Shown here piece by piece: positions 15,580 to 23,535 of a DNA stretch of 42,213 bases. The notes under the pieces are model-generated. The model did not search any database and was not told where the DNA came from. It worked only from the letters and a program-made list of their open reading frames with translations. Location: positions 1 through 42,213 of the forward strand of contig JACPZW010000058.1 in the NCBI GenBank assembly GCA_016195265.1. The letters are read 5' to 3'. Made by a program: the position numbers and the translations under genes. This DNA comes from Acidobacteriota bacterium. Its GTDB lineage: Bacteria; Acidobacteriota; Vicinamibacteria; Vicinamibacterales; CAVVIG01. Numbering within the stretch: position 1 is the stretch's first letter; each line of letters opens with the position of its first letter.

Positions 15580-15612
15580 GGATTTGAGGATCTGAGGAAC
15601 TAAGGATTTGAG
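15573..15612. repeat. Octamer array, word GATTTGAG, spanning two convergent stop codons
   Basis: Five consecutive 8-bp units at exact spacing: GATTTGAG, GATTTGAG, GATCTGAG, GAACTAAG, GATTTGAG. The first unit holds the stop of the methyltransferase (TGA 15577-15579); the fourth holds, on the other strand, the stop of the hydrolase gene (15600-15602). Both proteins therefore end inside the array. Confidence 0.85.
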
Positions 15613-16304
15613 GAAGTGCGCTGCGCCGCCTCAAGGAATCCCTCGAAAAGCGGCCGGAACTCGCCCGTGCGGAAGAAATTCTCCGGATGCCACTGGACGC
15701 CGAGACAGAAGCGCGCCGCGGGATCTTCGATCGCTTCGACGACGCCGTCCGGCGCCGTCGCCGACACTTTGAAGCCCGGCGCGACATCCTTCACCGCCTG
15801 ATGGTGGCGGCTGTTCACGTCGCACTCGTCCGCGTCGCTCAGACGCTCGCGCATCAGCTTCGAGAGCAGCGAGTCCTTGTCGATCCAGATCTCGTGCGCA
15901 AGTGAGTACGCGTCGTGCGGCGGCACGGTCAGGCTGTGGTTCAGCGCGCCGTGCACCGACGATGGGATGTCCTGCACCAGCGTCCCCCCGCAGGCGACGT
16001 TGAGCACCTGAATACCGCGGCAGATCGCGAAGATCGGCAGACCTTTCTTGCGCGCGGCCTTCACGATCGCGAGCTCGAATTCGTCGCGGCCCGCGTCCGC
16101 CGCGATGACCGTCGGATGTGCGTCCTCGCCGTAATGCGCCGGCGCGACGTCCTCGCCGCCGGTGAGTAGCAGTCCGTCGATGCCGGTCAGCGCCTGATCG
16201 ACGGGCGCCGCGGCGTCGAGGACGCGCGCGTCACCGCCGACGTGGAGGATCGATTGCCGGTAGTCTTCGATCTTCCGGCTCGGTGTGATGCCGATGGTTG
16301 CCAT
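15600..16304 (-). CDS. Class I glutamine-amidotransferase-like hydrolase (PuuD / peptidase C26 family)
   Basis: 234 residues resembling gamma-glutamyl-gamma-aminobutyrate hydrolase, which cleaves the gamma-glutamyl bond in putrescine degradation. The nucleophile elbow is IFAICRGIQVLNVACGG (Cys in CRG), and the His-Glu pair is in GVQWHPENF. The N-terminal IGITPSRKIEDYRQS and LLLTGGEDVAPAHY match the family. No other putrescine-pathway gene is present, so the real gamma-glutamyl substrate is open. The last residues (SSNP-stop) are encoded by the GATTTGAG array. It lies downstream of argS on the same strand, separated by REP elements. Confidence 0.85.
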   Translation of the reverse strand: MATIGITPSRKIEDYRQSILHVGGDARVLDAAAPVDQALTGIDGLLLTGGEDVAPAHYGEDAHPTVIAADAGRDEFELAIVKAARKKGLPIFAICRGIQVLNVACGGTLVQDIPSSVHGALNHSLTVPPHDAYSLAHEIWIDKDSLLSKLMRERLSDADECDVNSRHHQAVKDVAPGFKVSATAPDGVVEAIEDPAARFCLGVQWHPENFFRTGEFRPLFEGFLEAAQRTSSNP

Positions 16305-16312
16305 AAGACTCC

Positions 16313-16425
16313 GGCGGGTCCAAAAGGACCCGCCCTACGTACCAAGTAGGCCTACATACCAAGTAGGCCGGGTCCTTTCGGACCCGGCACGATCGATCAG
16401 GCTGATCCGAAAGGACCCGCCCTAC
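16313..16425. repeat. Cluster of GTAG palindromic repeats between argS and the hydrolase
   Basis: GGCGGGTCC/AAAA/GGACCCGCC-CTAC (16313-16338), then GTAG-GCCGGGTCC/TTTC/GGACCCGGC (16363-16388), then a half element GGACCCGCC-CTAC ending at 16425. A short GTAGGCCTAC palindrome sits between them. The TAG stop codon of argS is part of the last GTAG, so REP sequence forms the 3' end of argS. Confidence 0.8.
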
Positions 16426-18422
16426 ATCCTCGTCGGTACTTCGATCCCCATCAGGTCGAGCGCGCGCGTCAGCTGCGTCCGGAAGTAGGCCACGCCCGCG
16501 GCGCGCCAGCGTTTCCGGTCGGTCTGCTCCTCGTTGAGGATCGGGTACCGATGATAGAACGCGCTGAACAGTTGCGCGAGGCCGAACGCATACTTCGCCA
16601 GACTCGAGAACTCGAGCGATCGGACGACCTGCTCGACGATCTCGTCCAGCCGTGAGGCCTCGAAGGCGAGCGCCCACAGCGTGTGCGCCTCGCCATCGTC
16701 GTCCAGTTCCGCGGTGGACAGCGCTTCCAGGCCGCCGAGCACGTCGGCCTCGCTCACGTGCTCACGGTCCTGCAGCTTGTGGAAGATGTTGTTCGCGCGC
16801 ACGACCGCGTATTGCAGGTACGGCCCGGTCTCGCCCTCGAAGCTGAGCGCCTCCTCGATGTCGAACACGATCAGCGTGCCGCGCGAGTACTTCAGCACGA
16901 AGTAGCGGATGGCGGCGACGGCGATCTGCGAGCCGACGCGCCGGCATTCGTCGGGCGAGAATTCAGGATTGCGCTGGGTGACCTCGGCGGCGGCCTTGTT
17001 CGTCAGCAGGTCGAGCAGGTCGTCGATCTTGACGCCAAGTCCCTTGCGTCCGGAGACTTCGACGAAGGGCTTCTTCGCGTCGATATCGCCAGGGCCCGCT
17101 GGGCCCTCATGCGGCGCGTAGCCCAGCTCGCGCGCGGTCGCGTGCGACAGCGCGACCATCTCGTAGGAGAAATGAATCGACCGCTCGGCTTCCTGCGCGT
17201 GGCCGAGCGCGCGGAGCGCCTGGCTGAGCAGCGCCTGCAGGTACATCTGGCGCGAGTCGATGACGTTGTAGATCCACGCGGCGCGGCCGAAGGGCGGCGC
17301 CGTCGCGTCGGTTTCGCCGGACGTGGTGGACCAGAGCGGCCGGCCGTTGGCCTGCGTGCCGAACAGCGTGTAGCGGAAGTCGTGCCCGAGCAGGCCCAGT
17401 TTCCAGAATTGATTCGCGAGGTCCTTGCCGATGTAGGTGACGACGCCGTTCGAGCGGACGATGACCTTCTCGCGCTCGGCCCCTACGTCTTCGCCGCCGT
17501 CTTCGATCTTCATCACCCAGCAGCCGGCCAGCTTGCCCTCGGTCTGCAGGTAGATCGCGCCCTGCGCCTTCAGCGTTTCGAACGCGTGCGCCCAGAACTG
17601 CAGCCGCACGATGTCGCCCTCGTACGTCAGCAGGTCGTACGCGATGTTGAGCCGCGCCATCGTTGCCAGGTGCGCGCGCACGATGCGCTCGACGATGAAG
17701 GCGCCAAGGGCCATCGTGTCGCCGCCATCGCCACCGGCGCCGGCGTGCTCGAGATCGTGCAGCACGCGTGCCCGCGCCGCCTGGTGATCGGGGCTCTCGT
17801 CGTACCAGCCGGCCACGCGCGAGTAGAGATCCCAGCAGTAGTAGTCGAAGCGCGTCGTATCCGCGATCTGGCGGACCTCGTCGAGCGTGCGATGTTCGAT
17901 CTCGCGGAAGCCGACGATGATATCCGCCACCTGGACACCGAGGTCGTCGATGTAATTCTGAATCTCGACCGGCGTCCCGCGGAAGCGCAGCACGCGTCCC
18001 AGCGTGTCGCCGAGCGCGGCGTTGCGGAGGTGCCCGATGTGCGCGGCCTTGTTCGGGTTGATGGCCGTGTGCTCGACGATGGTCTTCTCGCTCGCGACGG
18101 GCTCGGGCGCGACCTGCCCGCGGACGCGTGGCAGCAGGTACGCCTGCCGATCGAGATACAGATTCAGATAGCCGTTGGGCGCGGGCTCGGCGCGCGTGAC
18201 GCCGGGAATCGGACCGAGCCCCTGCGAGAGCTCCTGCGCGATGGCGCGCGGCGCTTTGCGCAGCGTGCGCGCGAGCTGGAACGCGACCGGCACGGCGAGA
18301 TCGCCGAGGGCGCGCGTCGGCGGAACTTCGATTGAAAAATGCGGGACATCTTCGAGCGCGTACTGCCGGCGGATCGCGTCGGCGAGTGTGCGATGAACGA
18401 GTCGTTGAACGCGCAGGATCAT
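16422..18422 (-). CDS. argS: Arginyl-tRNA synthetase
   Basis: 666 residues, class I synthetase for tRNA-Arg, longer than the usual 550-590. The N-terminal Add1 domain (residues ~1-110) contains PNGYLNLYLDR. The catalytic domain has HTAINPNKAAHIGHLRNAAL (HIGH) and the KMSKS-equivalent VSGRKGLGVKIDDLL, where Arg-Lys-Gly replaces the canonical lysine motif as in many ArgRS. The C-terminal DALR anticodon-binding domain ends FRTQLTRALDLMGIEVP. Extra length comes from insertions in the middle (a Gly/Asp-rich loop near residue 235 and others). It follows mobA by 47 nt on the same strand. The stop is supplied by a REP element. Confidence 0.95.
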   Translation of the reverse strand: MILRVQRLVHRTLADAIRRQYALEDVPHFSIEVPPTRALGDLAVPVAFQLARTLRKAPRAIAQELSQGLGPIPGVTRAEPAPNGYLNLYLDRQAYLLPRVRGQVAPEPVASEKTIVEHTAINPNKAAHIGHLRNAALGDTLGRVLRFRGTPVEIQNYIDDLGVQVADIIVGFREIEHRTLDEVRQIADTTRFDYYCWDLYSRVAGWYDESPDHQAARARVLHDLEHAGAGGDGGDTMALGAFIVERIVRAHLATMARLNIAYDLLTYEGDIVRLQFWAHAFETLKAQGAIYLQTEGKLAGCWVMKIEDGGEDVGAEREKVIVRSNGVVTYIGKDLANQFWKLGLLGHDFRYTLFGTQANGRPLWSTTSGETDATAPPFGRAAWIYNVIDSRQMYLQALLSQALRALGHAQEAERSIHFSYEMVALSHATARELGYAPHEGPAGPGDIDAKKPFVEVSGRKGLGVKIDDLLDLLTNKAAAEVTQRNPEFSPDECRRVGSQIAVAAIRYFVLKYSRGTLIVFDIEEALSFEGETGPYLQYAVVRANNIFHKLQDREHVSEADVLGGLEALSTAELDDDGEAHTLWALAFEASRLDEIVEQVVRSLEFSSLAKYAFGLAQLFSAFYHRYPILNEEQTDRKRWRAAGVAYFRTQLTRALDLMGIEVPTRM

Positions 18423-18470
18423 GGATGGATGGGTGACGCGCTGAAGGCGCGCGCGACGCTCGTGGTACTA

Positions 18471-19088
18471 TTACCGCCGGTGACCTTGAAGCGCCGCAGT
18501 ACCATCGAGGCTCGCCCACTCGGCCGGTGTATTCACGTTGGCGAGCAGCCGGTCGCAGCCGCCGAACGGTTCCATTTCTTCCGCTGTTACCACGCGCGCC
18601 CGGACCTCCGCATCACCGATGAGATCCCGCAGGGCCAGCCGCCCCTCGCCGAGACGGCGCGCGACGGGGCCGAGACACGCACGCGTGTAGACTGCGCACA
18701 AGGGATGATAGCCGCGTTCGGTCCGCGGCACGACCACATCCGCGCTGCCGGCGAGCCCGAGGAGAAACGCACCCAGCGCCGCCGTCACGAACGGCATGTC
18801 GCAGGCGACGACGAACACGGCGTCGCCGCGGGCCTCGGTCAGCGCGGCATGAATGCCGCCGAGCGGGCCGCAGCCAGGCTTCAGATCGGCGATGGCGCGA
18901 ACGTCGCGGCCCTCAAACGACTGCGCCGCTGGCGATGCCCCGCCGACGAGCAGAATGTCGTCCGACAGCGACGACAACCCGGCCAGCTGCCGCGCCAGAA
19001 TCGTCCGGCCTTCGACGACGAGGGCACTCTTGTCGCGCCCGCCGAAGCGCGTCGCGTGACCGCCGCAGAGGATGGCTACCGTATTCAT
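18471..19088 (-). CDS. mobA: Molybdenum cofactor guanylyltransferase (MobA-like)
   Basis: 205 residues of the MobA nucleotidyltransferase family, which attaches GMP to molybdopterin. The N-terminal VAILCGGHATRFGGRDKSAL is the nucleotide-binding loop (usually AGGxSxRMGxDK; the first Ala is Cys and Ser is Ala here). GGIHAAL and the metal-binding Asp in VVACDMPFV follow, and the C-terminal LLANVNTPAEW is typical. ATG at 19088 is preferred over an adjacent TTG. No other molybdopterin gene lies nearby. It is transcribed away from the V4R-like gene, and the 101 bp between the two start codons are mostly a heptamer hairpin. Confidence 0.88.
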   Translation of the reverse strand: MNTVAILCGGHATRFGGRDKSALVVEGRTILARQLAGLSSLSDDILLVGGASPAAQSFEGRDVRAIADLKPGCGPLGGIHAALTEARGDAVFVVACDMPFVTAALGAFLLGLAGSADVVVPRTERGYHPLCAVYTRACLGPVARRLGEGRLALRDLIGDAEVRARVVTAEEMEPFGGCDRLLANVNTPAEWASLDGTAALQGHRR

Positions 19089-19092
19089 CAAA

Positions 19093-19173
19093 TGGCTGAG
19101 GGCTCATGGCTGATGGCAAACGCCATTCTGAGGCTTCCGTCACCATTAGCCATCAGCCATCAGCCCTCAGCCC
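19093..19173. repeat. Inverted GGCTGAT arrays between divergent start codons
   Basis: Left arm 19093-19117 and right arm 19149-19173 are 25-nt inverted repeats matching at 23 of 25 positions. Each arm is itself built of 7-bp words (GGCTGAG, GGCTCAT, GGCTGAT). The loop is 31 nt. The same word forms a perfect four-unit array inside the second sulfatase-like gene (35067-35094). Confidence 0.85.
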
Positions 19174-19189
19174 TTACTTTATCCCGATC

Positions 19190-19792
19190 ATGAGGGACCC
19201 CGGCATCGGCCGCGTCCTCGTCGCGAGCCTGCACCAGGGCATCGCCGACATCCTGCCGATGCGGCTCGGCTTCTACGAGAACTGGCTTAACGCGGAGGGC
19301 CTGCGTGAGGGCACCATCGGCCTCGCGCCGCTCTATGCGGTCTTGAGTTTCTTGCGGCAGGAGGACGGCGACGCCTACCAGAAGATCACAACGCGCGCGG
19401 GCGAATACGCCGCGGAGTGGACGGTCCAGTCGATGCCGTCGATGCAGCGCGGCTTTCTCAGGGCGATGCCGATCTGGCTGCGGAGCCGGCTGCTGCTCGC
19501 GCTGGCGGGGCGCCTCGTGCACAGCAGCTATCATGGCAGCCACGCGGTCGCCCGCCTGCGCCACGGCATTGCCAACGTGGACCTTCGCTCGTCGGTGTTC
19601 TGTTCCGTGCGCGAGCCCGTCGCCCACCCGCTCTGCGGGTTCTACGCCGCCGCGTTCACGCGCATGCTCTCACTCTTCGATCTCGGCGCCCGCACCGACG
19701 TGATTGCCTGCCGCGCGACCGGCGAGCGCACGTGCCTGCTGAAAGTGGCGCTGCTCGACGCGCGAGCCGCGGATCACGCCGAAGCCGTATGA
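19190..19792 (+). CDS. V4R-like ligand-binding protein, function unknown
   Basis: 200 residues from ATG 19190 (MRDPGIGRVLVASLHQ); upstream in-frame sequence is heptamer repeat and should not be translated. The C-terminal part GFYAAAFTRMLSLFD followed by VIACRATGERTCLLKVAL resembles the end of V4R domains (4-vinyl reductase-like small-molecule or hydrocarbon-binding domains) with their C-x-A-x-G-x-x-x-C pattern; Cys residues there sometimes bind metal. The N-terminal ~110 residues are helical (FYENWLNAEGLREGTI, YAVLSFLRQEDG). Ligand and role are unknown. The 3' end overlaps a tiny lipoprotein ORF by ATGA. Confidence 0.6.
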   Translation: MRDPGIGRVLVASLHQGIADILPMRLGFYENWLNAEGLREGTIGLAPLYAVLSFLRQEDGDAYQKITTRAGEYAAEWTVQSMPSMQRGFLRAMPIWLRSRLLLALAGRLVHSSYHGSHAVARLRHGIANVDLRSSVFCSVREPVAHPLCGFYAAAFTRMLSLFDLGARTDVIACRATGERTCLLKVALLDARAADHAEAV

Positions 19793-19905
19793 GGCGCTGG
19801 GCCGCCGCGCTGGTGCTGTTGGCGTGCGCGCCCGCCGCCGAACCGGCCGACGCCGGCGTCGCCTCCGCCGCGCGGGCCCTCCTGCAGCAGTTCGAGGGGC
19901 GCTGA
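19789..19905 (+). CDS. 38-residue putative lipoprotein
   Basis: Starts in a 4-nt ATGA overlap with the V4R-like gene. The sequence is a complete miniature lipoprotein precursor: basic MRRW, a hydrophobic stretch AAALVLLACA with lipobox L-L-A-C, then a ~25-residue mature tail ending ALLQQFEGR. All codons follow the genome's G/C third-position habit. No family recognised. The overlap and lipobox support translation, but so short an ORF could be chance in GC-rich DNA. Confidence 0.45.
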   Translation: MRRWAAALVLLACAPAAEPADAGVASAARALLQQFEGR

Positions 19906-19936
19906 CCGGGGGCCGGCGACGCCCCGAATCTGGCCC

Positions 19937-19965
19937 TTGTACCTCGTGAAACGCCGTGGTACACT
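19937..19965 (+). promoter_or_regulatory. Possible sigma70-type promoter for the SPOR gene
   Basis: TTGTAC (19937-19942), a 17-nt spacer and TACACT (19960-19965). It lies in the only gap before the SPOR gene and would start RNA about 5 nt before the GTG, implying an almost leaderless mRNA. Match to consensus is moderate. Confidence 0.35.
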
Positions 19966-19976
19966 CTTGAACGAAC

Positions 19977-20657
19977 GTGACGCAACAGATTCACGACGAC
20001 GGCTTTCACGAGATTCAGCTGAACGGAAAGCAGTTGGTCTTTCTGTTCATGGCCGCGACCGTCGTGTCCGTCGTCATCTTTCTCTGCGGAGTCCTCGTCG
20101 GCCGCGGTGTGAAGGCCGAACGCCTTGCGGCCGCGGACGCGGCGCCCGTGAACGTCACGGCCGAGACGACTCCGCAACAGCCCGCGACGCCCGCGCCGAC
20201 GCCGGCCGGATCGGATCCCACGGCTGCGGCGCCGCCGCCGGCCGTCGACGACCTCACGTATTTCAACCGCCTCGAGAAGCCGCGCGCGACGGCCGAGCAA
20301 CTGAAGCCCACGGCCAGGAACGCGACGCCGGCACCGGTGGCGGCGGCCGCGCCGATCGCGTCGAACAAGGCCGAGAAGAGCGCGAAGGCTGAAGTGCGTT
20401 CAGCGCCCGCGCCCGCGGCGGCGTCCGGTGACGGCTACGCCGTCCAGATCGCGGCGATGAACGAGCGCGGTGAGGCGGAGGCGATGGCCAAACGGCTCGT
20501 GTCGAAAGGCTACGCTGCGTACGTCCTGGCGCCGGCCGCCGGCACGCCGTCGATGTACCGCGTCCGCATCGGGAAGTTCCCGACCAAGCGTGAAGCCGAC
20601 ACGATGGCGGCGAAGCTCCAGAAAGAAGAGCAGTTCAAGCCCTGGGTGACGCGGTAG
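19977..20657 (+). CDS. SPOR-domain membrane protein
   Basis: 226 residues. A short cytoplasmic N-terminus, one membrane helix (residues ~20-42, LVFLFMAATVVSVVIFLCGV), a Pro/Ala-rich periplasmic linker (~55-145) and a C-terminal SPOR domain (DGYAVQIAAMNERGEAEAM to the end, with SMYRVRIGKFPTKREAD). SPOR domains bind glycan strands lacking stem peptides and localise proteins to the septum, so a cell-division or peptidoglycan role is likely. Start is GTG 19977 with no clear Shine-Dalgarno sequence. It is 8 nt upstream of lnt and probably co-transcribed. Confidence 0.88.
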   Translation: MTQQIHDDGFHEIQLNGKQLVFLFMAATVVSVVIFLCGVLVGRGVKAERLAAADAAPVNVTAETTPQQPATPAPTPAGSDPTAAAPPPAVDDLTYFNRLEKPRATAEQLKPTARNATPAPVAAAAPIASNKAEKSAKAEVRSAPAPAAASGDGYAVQIAAMNERGEAEAMAKRLVSKGYAAYVLAPAAGTPSMYRVRIGKFPTKREADTMAAKLQKEEQFKPWVTR

Positions 20658-20665
20658 ATCGCGTC

Positions 20666-22237
20666 TTGCCGTCGCGCGCCCTCGATTACTTCCGCGCGGC
20701 CCTCTCCGGTGTCCTCCTCGCGCTGAGTTTCCCCAAGGTCGGTCATCCGGCAATCGCCTGGATCGCGCTCGCGCCGCTGCTGACGGCGCTGGCGCAGGAG
20801 CCGCGCTCGCGCTTCGTGCGGCCGCCAGGCTTGACCCACGCGCTGCGTCTCGGCCTGCTGACGGGCGTCATCTATTTCGCCGGGACGCTGTATTGGATCA
20901 CCGGCGTGATGGCCGTCTACGGCGGTCTCGCGCCGTGGATCGCGGTATTCGTCAACGCGGCGTTGATCCTGTACCTGTCGCTGTTTCCTGGAATCTTCGC
21001 GGTCATCGTGCGGCGGTTGTTCTTCGCGATCGGACAGGGCGCGCTCCTGGCGGCGCCTGTTGTCTGGATCGCCACCGAACTCGGACGGACGTATCTGTTC
21101 ACAGGGTTTCCGTGGGTGCTGCTCGGCTACAGCCAGGCCAGCGTCCTGCCCATCGCCCAACTCGCCAGCCTGTTCGGGGTCTGGGGTGTGTCGATGCTGG
21201 TTGCGGCCGTGAGCGCCGTGCTCGCCTCGTGGGTGGCGGGCCGGACGCCGGCCGGCCCCTCACGATGGGTGCCCGCGACAATCGTGTTCGGGCTGGTGCT
21301 GGGCGTCGCCGTGTGGGGCAGCCGTCGCGCCGCGTCGGCCGAGTGGACGCGTGAGGGCGTCCCGGTGCGCGTCGGCCTGATTCAGGGCAACGTCGACCAG
21401 GGGCAGAAGTGGAGTCCGGAAAGCGCGGCCGCGATCTTCGATACCTACCTCCGGATGACGCGGCAGGCCATCGGTGGCGGCGCCGAGTTCGTCCTGTGGC
21501 CCGAGTCCTCGACGCCGTTCCGGTTCGAAGAGGATCAGACGGACGCGGATCGCCTGCGCGCGCTGGCGCGCCAGGCCCGCGTGCCGATTCTCTTTGGGAG
21601 CGATCAGGTCGAGTGGCGCGTGGACGGCACCCGGCGCGTCGTGGACAAGTACTTCAACTCCGCGTTCCTGATGCGGTCCGACGGCACGACGGCCGGCGTG
21701 TATCGCAAGATGCACCTCGTGCCGTTCGGCGAATACGTCCCGCTGCAGCAGGTCTTCTTCTTCGCCGCGCCCCTCACGGAGCAGGTCGGAACGTTCGCGC
21801 CCGGCGCGGACGCTGTAGTGCTGCCCGTCGGAGGGCATCCGATCAGCGTCGCGATCTGCTATGAGGTCGTGTATCCCGGGCTGGTCCGGCAGTTCGTCGC
21901 CGGCGGGAGCGAGCTGCTGACGACAATCACCAACGACGCCTGGTTCGGGCCGACCTCGGCGCCTTACCAGCATTTCGAACAAGCCTCGATGCGCGCGATC
22001 GAAGAGGGGCGGTACCTCGTCCGCGCCGCCAACACCGGCATCAGCGGCATTGTCGATCCGTACGGCCGCGTCGTCGCGCGGAGCGGCATCTACGAGCCAG
22101 CGGTTCTTGTCGGCGAGGCGCGCTACCTGCGGACGTCGACGTTCTACGCGCGCCACGGCGACGTCCTGCCGTACGCGTCGGCGCTGATGACGCTGGCGCT
22201 TCTGGTGCTCACGCGCCGAACGTCGCGTACAATGTGA
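20666..22237 (+). CDS. lnt: Apolipoprotein N-acyltransferase
   Basis: 523 residues, the inner-membrane enzyme that adds the third acyl chain to lipoproteins. The N-terminal half holds about six membrane helices (LYWITGVMAVYGGLAPW, TELGRTYLFTGFPWVLLGYSQ are family landmarks). The C-terminal half is a nitrilase domain with the Glu-Lys-Cys triad: Glu in LWPESSTPF, Lys in YRKMHLVPFGEYVP, Cys in SVAICYEVVYP. A last helix ends the protein. TTG 20666 is the start used here. Implies a diderm organism. Followed by a heptamer array and then prfB. Confidence 0.95.
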   Translation: MPSRALDYFRAALSGVLLALSFPKVGHPAIAWIALAPLLTALAQEPRSRFVRPPGLTHALRLGLLTGVIYFAGTLYWITGVMAVYGGLAPWIAVFVNAALILYLSLFPGIFAVIVRRLFFAIGQGALLAAPVVWIATELGRTYLFTGFPWVLLGYSQASVLPIAQLASLFGVWGVSMLVAAVSAVLASWVAGRTPAGPSRWVPATIVFGLVLGVAVWGSRRAASAEWTREGVPVRVGLIQGNVDQGQKWSPESAAAIFDTYLRMTRQAIGGGAEFVLWPESSTPFRFEEDQTDADRLRALARQARVPILFGSDQVEWRVDGTRRVVDKYFNSAFLMRSDGTTAGVYRKMHLVPFGEYVPLQQVFFFAAPLTEQVGTFAPGADAVVLPVGGHPISVAICYEVVYPGLVRQFVAGGSELLTTITNDAWFGPTSAPYQHFEQASMRAIEEGRYLVRAANTGISGIVDPYGRVVARSGIYEPAVLVGEARYLRTSTFYARHGDVLPYASALMTLALLVLTRRTSRTM

Positions 22238-22246
22238 CTGATTCAC

Positions 22247-22281
22247 AATCTGAAATCTGAAATCTGATTTCTGAAATCTGA
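22247..22281. repeat. Heptamer array, word AATCTGA
   Basis: Five consecutive units at exact 7-bp spacing (AATCTGA three times, TTTCTGA, AATCTGA) in the lnt-prfB gap, ending 15 nt before the prfB ATG. The same word is used before coaX, before dnaJ and after the TonB gene. Confidence 0.85.
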
Positions 22282-22296
22282 ACTCTCGAGGATCCC

Positions 22297-23428
22297 ATGT
22301 CTACCGTTGACGACTTGATGCGCCGCTACGAGGATCTCGGCAAACGCGCTGCGGATCTGCGGAGCTATCTTTGAAGCCGCCCGCCCCGACGAAGAACTGA
22401 CCCGTCTCGAGTCCCGCGCCGCCGCCCCTGATTTCTGGAAGGACCAGGCCGAAGCGCAGAAAGTCCTGCAGCGCCGCCGCCGCCTGGAGCAGGACCGCGA
22501 CCTCATGCGGTCGCTCGGCAAGAAGAGCGACGACCTCGCCGTCCTCATCGAGTGGTCGAAGGCGGGCGAGCCCGTCGACGCCGAGTTCGCGCAGGCGCTC
22601 GACGCCCTCGAGGTGGAGGTCAACGCCGGCGAGATCAAGAAGATGCTCGGCGGCGTGCACGATCGCAAGAACGCGATTCTCACCATCCACCCCGGCGCCG
22701 GCGGCACCGAGTCGCAGGACTGGGCCGAGATGCTGCTCCGCATGTACCTGCGCTGGATGGAGCGGCGCGGATTCAAGCGGGAGATGATCGACTATCAGCC
22801 TGGCGAAGAAGCGGGACTCAAGAGCGTCACGCTCACGGTCACTGGGGAGTACGCGTACGGGCTGCTTGCCGCCGAAGCCGGCGTCCATCGCCTCGTACGC
22901 ATTTCGCCGTTCGATCAGGCCGCGCGCCGTCACACGTCATTCGCGTCGGTCTACGTGTGGCCGGAGCTCCCGGATGACGTAGACATCGTCATTGACGACA
23001 AGGACATCCGCATCGACACGTACCGATCGAGCGGCGCCGGCGGCCAGCACGTCAACGTGACGGACTCGGCGATCCGGATCACACACCTGCCGACGGGCCT
23101 CGTCGTGTCGTGCCAGAACGAGCGCTCGCAGCACCGCAACAAGGACTCGGCGATGCGCGTCCTCAAGGCTCGGCTCTACGACATCAAGCTGAAGGAACAG
23201 CAGGCGAAGCTCGACCAGATCGGCGGCGTGAAGAAGGACATCGCGTTCGGCCACCAGATCCGCAGCTACGTGCTCCAGCCGTACCAGCTCGTCAAGGATC
23301 ATCGGACGAAGGAGCAGGTCAACGATCCGACCCGTGTGCTCGACGGCGATATCGACGTGTTCATCAAGTCGTACCTGATGAAGAAGTCCAACGGAACCTT
23401 GGGCACTGACGATGACATTGAGGAGTGA
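22297..23428 (+). CDS. prfB: Peptide chain release factor 2, with programmed +1 frameshift
   Basis: RF2 terminates translation at UGA and UAA. The gene is in two frames: 25 codons from ATG 22297 to CTT (22369-22371), an in-frame TGA (22372-22374), then the main frame from GAA 22373 to the stop at 23428, giving 376 residues (E. coli RF2: 365). The main frame contains the stop-recognition SPF (RISPFDQAARRHTSF) and the catalytic GGQ (SSGAGGQHVNVTDSAIR). The frameshift is autoregulatory in other bacteria: low RF2 lets ribosomes slip on CUU-UGA. A gene caller that ignores the shift would start at ATG 22505 and lose about 70 residues. Confidence 0.96.
22361..22375 (+). promoter_or_regulatory. prfB: prfB +1 frameshift site
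   Basis: GGAG (22361-22364), an internal Shine-Dalgarno-like element, then CTAT, the slippery CTT and TGA. This parallels AGGGGG-TAT-CTT-TGA of E. coli. The base after TGA is A, whereas C is the usual efficient shift context. Confidence 0.92.
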
Positions 23429-23535
23429 GGATTGCGGAATGCGGATTTCCGGAGTCCTCAGTCCGAAATCCAAGTCCGTGCTCCGCAATCCGCCATCACC
23501 AATTAATCCGCACTCCGCAATCCTCATTCCGCAAT
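23425..23535. repeat. Inverted GCGGATT/GCGGAAT arrays in the prfB-murJ gap
   Basis: Left arm 23425-23447 contains GAGGATT, GCGGAAT, GCGGATT; right arm 23505-23535 contains the inverse words AATCCGC, ACTCCGC, AATCCTC, ATTCCGC. Left arm and inverted right arm agree at 22 of 23 positions in the core. A second, looser set (CCGGAGT, CCGCAATCCGCC) fills the middle. The left end holds the prfB stop codon; the right end overlaps the murJ ATG. Confidence 0.8.

Noticed and set aside
22372..22374. Internal stop in prfB as a pseudogene or assembly error
   Set aside because: It is the classical RF2 autoregulatory frameshift site with an upstream Shine-Dalgarno-like GGAG and CTT-TGA.
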